Below, piece after piece: positions 5,149-9,192 of a DNA stretch of 9,192 bases. Every line of letters begins with the position of its first letter. Within the stretch, counting starts at the first letter, position 1. The position numbers and the translations under genes were made by a program. Source of the stretch: Clostridia bacterium (lineage in GTDB: Bacteria; Bacillota_A; Clostridia; Christensenellales; Aristaeellaceae); the NCBI GenBank assembly GCA_009783365.1, contig WRHG01000068.1:1-9192 (forward strand), written 5' to 3'. The notes beneath the pieces were generated by a model. It was not told where the DNA came from, made no database searches, and saw only the letters and a list, made by a program, of their open reading frames with translations.

Positions 5149-7530
5149 TTACTCATAACTCAAAACTTCATTGACAGGCATTTCCAGCATTTTTAGCGTT
5201 ACGCCAAAACCGACGAAGGCGGTGATCGTGATGACGATAATCAGCCACAGCGCATAGCCGAGCGGACTTAACCCATTGTCAAGCGGCGTTTGCAGGAAAA
5301 TCCCGCCGAATATATCCCCAACGGCAAAACTGGAAGGGATGGAAATCACGGTTGAAAGGACCCAGCTTAGCACGCCTGTCAGAACGCCTTCAAAAATGAC
5401 GATGTGCAGAATATCTTTTGATACCGCGCCGCAGGAGCGCATGATGCCGATTTCCTGTATTCGCTCCATGATATTCACGCTCATGGCGGACACAAGCCCC
5501 ATCACGCCGACGATAATAACCAGCCCGGACGCGGCGGCCAAAAATCCGGCGATGAGCGTCAGGTGATTGACAAAGATTTCTCTTGTATCGCTGAACGAGC
5601 TGCTTAGCATGACGTCAACGCCAATATCCAGCAGAGCCTTTTCAACGAGTTTCGAAACCGCATTATGTGTTTCCGCGCCGTGTTCGGCGGTGACGATATG
5701 AACGGCCCGCGCAAATCCCTCCTGGCTGATCATCGCCTGATAGTAGTCCCGGTTTACATATGCTTTCGCGTATGCGCCCACTTCCTTCACAATACCGGCA
5801 ATCGTCCATTCAGTATACCGCCCGTTCGATTTCAGGGTAATTGTGTCGCCAACCCGCAAATGCGGTTCGTCGTTTAAAAAGGCATGATTCAGAACAATCG
5901 CGCCGGTGTCGCCCGGTACTATAAACCGGCCTTGCAGTACTGGCAGATTCAGCGTTTCCATGCCGCCGGGAACAGCGGCAAGCTGAAAGGCATTGTTTTC
6001 CGTGCCGTCTTCGTAAATCATAGAGACCATGCCTCCGGCAAGCATTTCAACCTTCGTCACCCCGGGAACATCTTTTAGGGTTTGCATCACTTCCATTTCG
6101 GGGTATGGATTGCTGAAAAAAAACTGCAAGTCGTAATTTAGAGAGGTCATGGCCTGTTCGACGGTTTTGTCCAGGGACGACTTGATGTTGAGGGATATGA
6201 TCAGGATAGCGCCGCCGGCGGCAAGCGTGGCAACCGTTAGCATCAGCCGCCCTTTGCGCCGGAATGTATTGCGCAGCGAAAGCAGCGGCAGCCTTGTTCC
6301 CTTCATCCGCCCCAACCATTTATCAAGCCGTGAGCTGCCGAACTGCCGCCTGCTCGTTCCATAATCCATCAGAGCCTCCCGGACTGTTATCCGCGTACCC
6401 TTCAGGATCGGATAGGTCGCCGCAAGTATCGGAACGATCAGCCCCGCCGCCAGCTGAACGGCAAAAGGCCATAATGGGATATGATAGTCTGCCGCCGTAA
6501 AATTCAGCATGGAAGCGCACAAATCTACAAGATACTTAGATACGGCGGCGGCAAGCGGCATGGCAAGAGCGAGGGCGGCCGCGCCGGAGATCAGCACAAT
6601 GCCGTAGTACATACCCGCAATTTGACCGCGTTTTGCTCCCACCGCTTTCATAACGCCAATCTGCCGCACTTGTCCCGAAAGCATGGAAGAAATGATATTG
6701 ATGACCAATACGCCGCTTAATAAGAGGGACAACCCCCCAAACAGCTGAAACAGGAATAGCAGAGCGTTCATTTGGTCGCCGTTGGGGTGCTTGCCGGGTG
6801 TGGGGATGGTTACGCGGTCTACTGTATATCCCTTTTCCAACAGCGCATCCCGTATCTCGATGGCGATTTTCTGTATGGCGCTTTTCGTAAAGCGTATATC
6901 CTCGGATACCACAAACAATAAATCGTGGTTTTCAGAGGCTGTGCCCAATATTTCAAGCGTTTCCGGAATGATGAAGCCGTATACCGTTTTTTCCATCCAC
7001 GCGGGTTTCAGGCCCGGCGCGTGAACGCTTCCGGCGATGCCGAGTGTTTTCGGGGTGTTAAGCGAAATTTTGATATTCACCTCTTCCCCCAATTCCTTGC
7101 CTATGACGGGCAATGATTCTTTTTCGATAAGCACTTCGCCAATGCCCGGAACGGGCGCGCCCGAGACAGACGTAAATGTATCAATACGAACGCCGGTAAA
7201 ATCCTCGATCACATACAGAAATGACGTGCGCCATACATACGGGGCGATCTCGGTTCTTGCCCGTACCGTGCGCCGGGTTTCAACTTGCTCAACCCCGTTC
7301 ACACTGTATAGGGAGGTGATTAAACCGTCGTCATAGTCGTTAAGCCGGATGCTGAAAGAATATGGGTTTGTCGACATATAGCCGCTATCCATTTCCCGTC
7401 CGGCTACGCTGGATAGATCAAGTATCAACCCTGTTCCGAATACGCCGAAGAAAATAGCGAGGACGACAAGGACGGCGCGGCTTTTATTTGCCGTCAAATC
7501 ACGGAAGGCTTTGATAACGGGCGTATTCAT
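5149..7530 (-). CDS. ABC transporter permease with two FtsX-like domains (MacB/LolC type)
   Basis: A 793-aa integral membrane subunit that would pair with the ATPase encoded just upstream. It has an N-terminal membrane span (about 18-39) and a large extracytoplasmic domain (about 40-255). The first FtsX block has spans near 256-281, 305-328 and 352-375 and cytoplasmic motif GVMKAVGAKRGQIAGMYYG (292-310). The second half repeats this plan: a span at about 430-448, an outer domain at about 450-655, and a second FtsX block with spans near 655-685, 708-732 and 758-782 and motif EIGIMRSCGAVSKDILHI (693-710). About eight spans in all. This MacB-like fold couples ATP hydrolysis to movement of the outer domain and serves in export of peptides, lipids or antibiotics; the substrate is not evident. 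Its ATG overlaps the ATPase stop as ATGA (7527-7530), a sign of translational coupling. Start and length are secure. Confidence 0.93.
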   Translation of the reverse strand: MNTPVIKAFRDLTANKSRAVLVVLAIFFGVFGTGLILDLSSVAGREMDSGYMSTNPYSFSIRLNDYDDGLITSLYSVNGVEQVETRRTVRARTEIAPYVWRTSFLYVIEDFTGVRIDTFTSVSGAPVPGIGEVLIEKESLPVIGKELGEEVNIKISLNTPKTLGIAGSVHAPGLKPAWMEKTVYGFIIPETLEILGTASENHDLLFVVSEDIRFTKSAIQKIAIEIRDALLEKGYTVDRVTIPTPGKHPNGDQMNALLFLFQLFGGLSLLLSGVLVINIISSMLSGQVRQIGVMKAVGAKRGQIAGMYYGIVLISGAAALALAMPLAAAVSKYLVDLCASMLNFTAADYHIPLWPFAVQLAAGLIVPILAATYPILKGTRITVREALMDYGTSRRQFGSSRLDKWLGRMKGTRLPLLSLRNTFRRKGRLMLTVATLAAGGAILIISLNIKSSLDKTVEQAMTSLNYDLQFFFSNPYPEMEVMQTLKDVPGVTKVEMLAGGMVSMIYEDGTENNAFQLAAVPGGMETLNLPVLQGRFIVPGDTGAIVLNHAFLNDEPHLRVGDTITLKSNGRYTEWTIAGIVKEVGAYAKAYVNRDYYQAMISQEGFARAVHIVTAEHGAETHNAVSKLVEKALLDIGVDVMLSSSFSDTREIFVNHLTLIAGFLAAASGLVIIVGVMGLVSAMSVNIMERIQEIGIMRSCGAVSKDILHIVIFEGVLTGVLSWVLSTVISIPSSFAVGDIFGGIFLQTPLDNGLSPLGYALWLIIVITITAFVGFGVTLKMLEMPVNEVLSYE

Positions 7531-8228
7531 AAACCCGCCACCCTTTCGTCGCTTACAAGCTCCCCGTTTCTGAGCTGCAAAACACGGTCTGCGACGGCGG
7601 CTATTTCATGGTTGTGCGTAACCATGACAACGCCTTTTCCCTCGAACGCCATTTCACGAAAAAGCCCAACAATGCTTTCGGCATTCCCCGTATCCAAGTT
7701 GCCGGTCGGCTCGTCGGCGATGATAAAAGGCGGGTCGTTCGCAAGGGATCGGGCTACGGCTGCCCGCTGCTGTTCGCCGCCCGATATGGTTGATGGCAGA
7801 CAGTCGGCGTACTGGATAACGCCCATTCGCTCCAAGAGGTTACGCGCTTTTGCGCGCCGCTGGGCGGCGGGCGTGATATTGCAAAAATCCATAGGGAGCA
7901 GTACATTTTCCAAAACCGTCAATGTGGGAATCAGTTGAAAAAACTGAAACACGATGCCTACGTTTTTCCCGCGCCACCGGGCCAGCTCATTTTCACTGAT
8001 ATCTCCCAGACGGGTTTCGCCGTGAAGCACCTCGCCTTCCGTCGGGCGGTCAATCCCCGATAGCATATTGAGAAGCGTTGACTTGCCGCTCCCGGACTTT
8101 CCGGCAATAACGGTAAACTCCCCGCATTGAAAGGCAGCCGTCACATTTTTCACCGCAAGGCGTTCCCGTGTGTGATTGCCGTATGCCTTGCTGATGTTTC
8201 GCAGTTCGATGGAATTTGTTTGGATCAT
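7527..8228 (-). CDS. ABC transporter ATP-binding protein (LolD/MacB family)
   Basis: A 233-aa cytoplasmic ATPase that would power the FtsX-type permease next to it. All canonical motifs are intact: Walker A GKSGSGKST (43-51), Q-loop Q95 in IVFQFFQLIPTLTVLENV, signature ISGGEQQR (148-155), Walker B FIIADEPTGNLD (168-179, catalytic E173) and H-loop H205 in MVTHNHE. The ADEPTGNLD sequence is typical of the LolD/MacB/FtsE group that partners FtsX-fold permeases. ATG 8228 is preferred to the in-frame TTG at 8252 because GAGG lies 9 nt upstream of it, nothing SD-like precedes the TTG, and the protein then begins at the usual distance from the first strand (IELRNISKAYG). It is the first gene of the operon and diverges from the TetR gene. 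Confidence 0.93.
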   Translation of the reverse strand: MIQTNSIELRNISKAYGNHTRERLAVKNVTAAFQCGEFTVIAGKSGSGKSTLLNMLSGIDRPTEGEVLHGETRLGDISENELARWRGKNVGIVFQFFQLIPTLTVLENVLLPMDFCNITPAAQRRAKARNLLERMGVIQYADCLPSTISGGEQQRAAVARSLANDPPFIIADEPTGNLDTGNAESIVGLFREMAFEGKGVVMVTHNHEIAAVADRVLQLRNGELVSDERVAGL

Positions 8229-8401
8229 ATTATTTTTCCTCGTTCCTTGCAAAATGGCTTTGCATCATGTACAATGTATACGCAAACATACTAACTGTTC
8301 GATATTATTGTATATGCGCTGTGGTTTCGCGCAACATATAATTTTGCGTCATCATTCAGAACGGAACATTTGATCGAATTTGTATGGAAATGAGGGATAA
8401 A
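8229..8401. promoter_or_regulatory. Divergent control region between the ABC operon and tetR, with candidate operators and promoters
   Basis: This AT-rich 173-bp stretch must hold the promoters of both divergent units. The plus strand has a TATAAT (8337-8342), a good -10 for tetR but without a clear -35. The minus strand has TTGCGC (8329-8334) 16 bp from TACAAT (8307-8312), a moderate promoter for the ABC operon. Candidate repressor sites are TGTACA-a-TGTATA (8268-8280; arms match 5 of 6) and a longer imperfect inverted repeat, ATTGTATATGCGC (8307-8319) against GCGCAACATATAAT (8329-8342), which covers both putative promoters. Autoregulation by the adjacent TetR protein is the likely mode. The exact sites are tentative. 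Confidence 0.45.
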
Positions 8402-8968
8402 ATGAATCCGGCGGACCGGCGTGTAGGAAAGACAAGAAAGGCTATTTTTGCCGCGCTGAATGAGCTGTTGCGGGAAAAAAAGTTTTCCAATATTACCGTG
8501 CAGGATATTATTGACCGGGCGGACGTCGGACGCGCTACCTTTTACGCGCACTTTCCCACGAAGGACGATGTGTTGTTCGATTTCGTTGAAAATTTTTTGG
8601 AGTCGTTCAGTGAACAGCTGAACGAACATATGATACAGGACGGGGAAGGCCCGTTGCTGCCGGTCGCCGCTCTGTTTGCCCATATACGGGATCATGAAAA
8701 GACAATCAGCGGTATTTTCATGTCCGATAGCGGAACCATGCTGTTTGATAAGTTTAAAAAATACTGGAACGTGAGAATTCGGCCCATTATTGAAGCGCAT
8801 GAGCGCGCGGGGCAAACGCCCGGAATCCCGGCTGATATGCTGACAAACCATGTTATCAGTACAATTGTTGAGCTTGCTCAATTCTGGCTTCGAGATGGGT
8901 TGCGGCATACACCCGAACAGATGGAGCAGTATTTCTTTGCTCTTATTGATCCGGTCTTGCGAAAATAG
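8402..8968 (+). CDS. TetR/AcrR-family transcriptional repressor
   Basis: A 188-aa DNA-binding regulator. The N-terminal TetR domain is clear: helix 1 RKAIFAALNELLREKKFSNI (12-31), then the helix-turn-helix ITVQDIIDRADVGRATFYAHF (31-51) with the family-typical TFYxHFxxKDDVL ending. The remainder (about 60-188) is an all-helical ligand and dimer domain that is not similar enough to a known subtype for me to name an inducer. The ending GLRHTPEQMEQYFFALIDPVL resembles the C-terminal helices of small TetR proteins found beside exporters. ATG 8402 is chosen over ATG 8384: GAGGG (8392-8396) lies 5 nt before 8402 and no ribosome site precedes 8384. It diverges from the FtsX-type ABC operon, the classic arrangement of a local repressor with the exporter it controls. 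Confidence 0.9.
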   Translation: MNPADRRVGKTRKAIFAALNELLREKKFSNITVQDIIDRADVGRATFYAHFPTKDDVLFDFVENFLESFSEQLNEHMIQDGEGPLLPVAALFAHIRDHEKTISGIFMSDSGTMLFDKFKKYWNVRIRPIIEAHERAGQTPGIPADMLTNHVISTIVELAQFWLRDGLRHTPEQMEQYFFALIDPVLRK

Positions 8969-9068
8969 GGAATGAAACGCGGCATGGCTGCAGTCGCCGG
9001 CGAAATTGGCACTCGTTTTGTAAAACACTTGGTTTATATTCCATTGCCGTTTATAATGATTTCATGCG

Positions 9069-9118
9069 GCCCGTCGGTATGTGTTTCAAATATGTTATCA
9101 ATCGAACGGGCGGTTTTT
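9069..9118 (+). terminator. Probable intrinsic terminator downstream of tetR
   Basis: GCCCGTCG (9069-9076) pairs with CGAACGGGC (9103-9111), 8 bp with one bulged A and a loop of about 26 nt, followed by GG and five Ts (9114-9118). The T-run is good but the loop is long. It lies about 100 nt after the tetR stop. The rest of 8969-9192 is AT-rich, with no gene I can support. Confidence 0.5.
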
Positions 9119-9192
9119 ATGTAATTATATAATGATACGAATATCTGCAACAGCGAAACGGCAGTGTGGTTGATTATTATCCGAAGCTTCAT

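Noticed and set aside
8291..9028. 245-codon minus-strand open frame opposite tetR
   Set aside because: It covers the tetR gene, whose helix-turn-helix is clear, and reads through the divergent promoter region. It shows no recognisable motif.
8973..9125. 50-codon plus-strand frame just after tetR (MKRGMAAVAGEIG...)
   Set aside because: It has no usable ribosome site, runs through the terminator hairpin and its T-run, and has no recognisable features.
9034..9192. Minus-strand frame open from the right edge for 52 codons
   Set aside because: It could be the end of a gene beyond the edge. However, it overlaps the probable tetR terminator, is short enough to be open by chance, and shows no family motif. 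More sequence to the right would decide.

Overview
The window looks like chromosomal DNA from a Gram-positive, Bacillota/Clostridia-type bacterium. This is an inference, with no single decisive marker. It rests on moderate-to-high GC, strong purine-rich Shine-Dalgarno (SD) sites, repeated TTG starts, a cre-like operator in a sugar-gene promoter, and an FtsX-type ABC exporter under a divergent TetR regulator. There are seven genes, one of them cut by the left edge and one a very small ORF. Most starts here are set by SD position and lie inside the longest open frames.

Layout. 1-345 (+) is the C-terminal end of an unrecognised, possibly SH3-like protein. It converges on a two-gene minus-strand sugar operon at 431-2680. 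The operon holds a family 4 glycoside hydrolase of the MelA alpha-galactosidase type and, directly downstream, a NagB-like sugar-phosphate isomerase/deaminase homologue whose usual catalytic Glu is replaced by Gln. The operon has a near-consensus promoter with a cre/LacI-type operator between its -35 and -10 boxes. A back-to-back promoter, with the two -35 boxes 5 bp apart, drives the plus-strand gene at 2836-4707. That gene encodes a HerA/FtsK-like P-loop ATPase (YjgR/DUF853 family) with an unusual C-terminal tail of three DPxTGQY repeats and a charged helix. A GC-rich terminator follows it.

Between this terminator and the next operon lies a roughly 157-bp nested inverted-repeat element (4841-4997). 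It has imperfect 27-bp terminal arms, a perfect 14-bp internal stem and an apical hairpin, and is flanked by TTA on both sides. It looks like a MITE-like or structured repeat and touches the stop codon of the last gene of the ABC operon.

4998-8228 (-) is a three-gene export operon: an ABC ATPase (LolD/MacB type), a 793-aa permease with two FtsX domains, and a 45-aa single-pass membrane protein with a strong SD. The ATPase and permease overlap by ATGA. A TetR-family repressor (8402-8968, +) is divergent from it and probably controls it through the shared 173-bp intergenic region. The last 224 bases hold a probable terminator and no gene I can support.

I see no tRNA, rRNA, CRISPR, transposase or phage genes. 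The gene content is mostly ordinary; the most interesting parts are the palindromic element, the promoter/operator architecture at 2736-2798, the DPxTGQY tail, the Gln-substituted NagB homologue and the hidden 45-aa gene.
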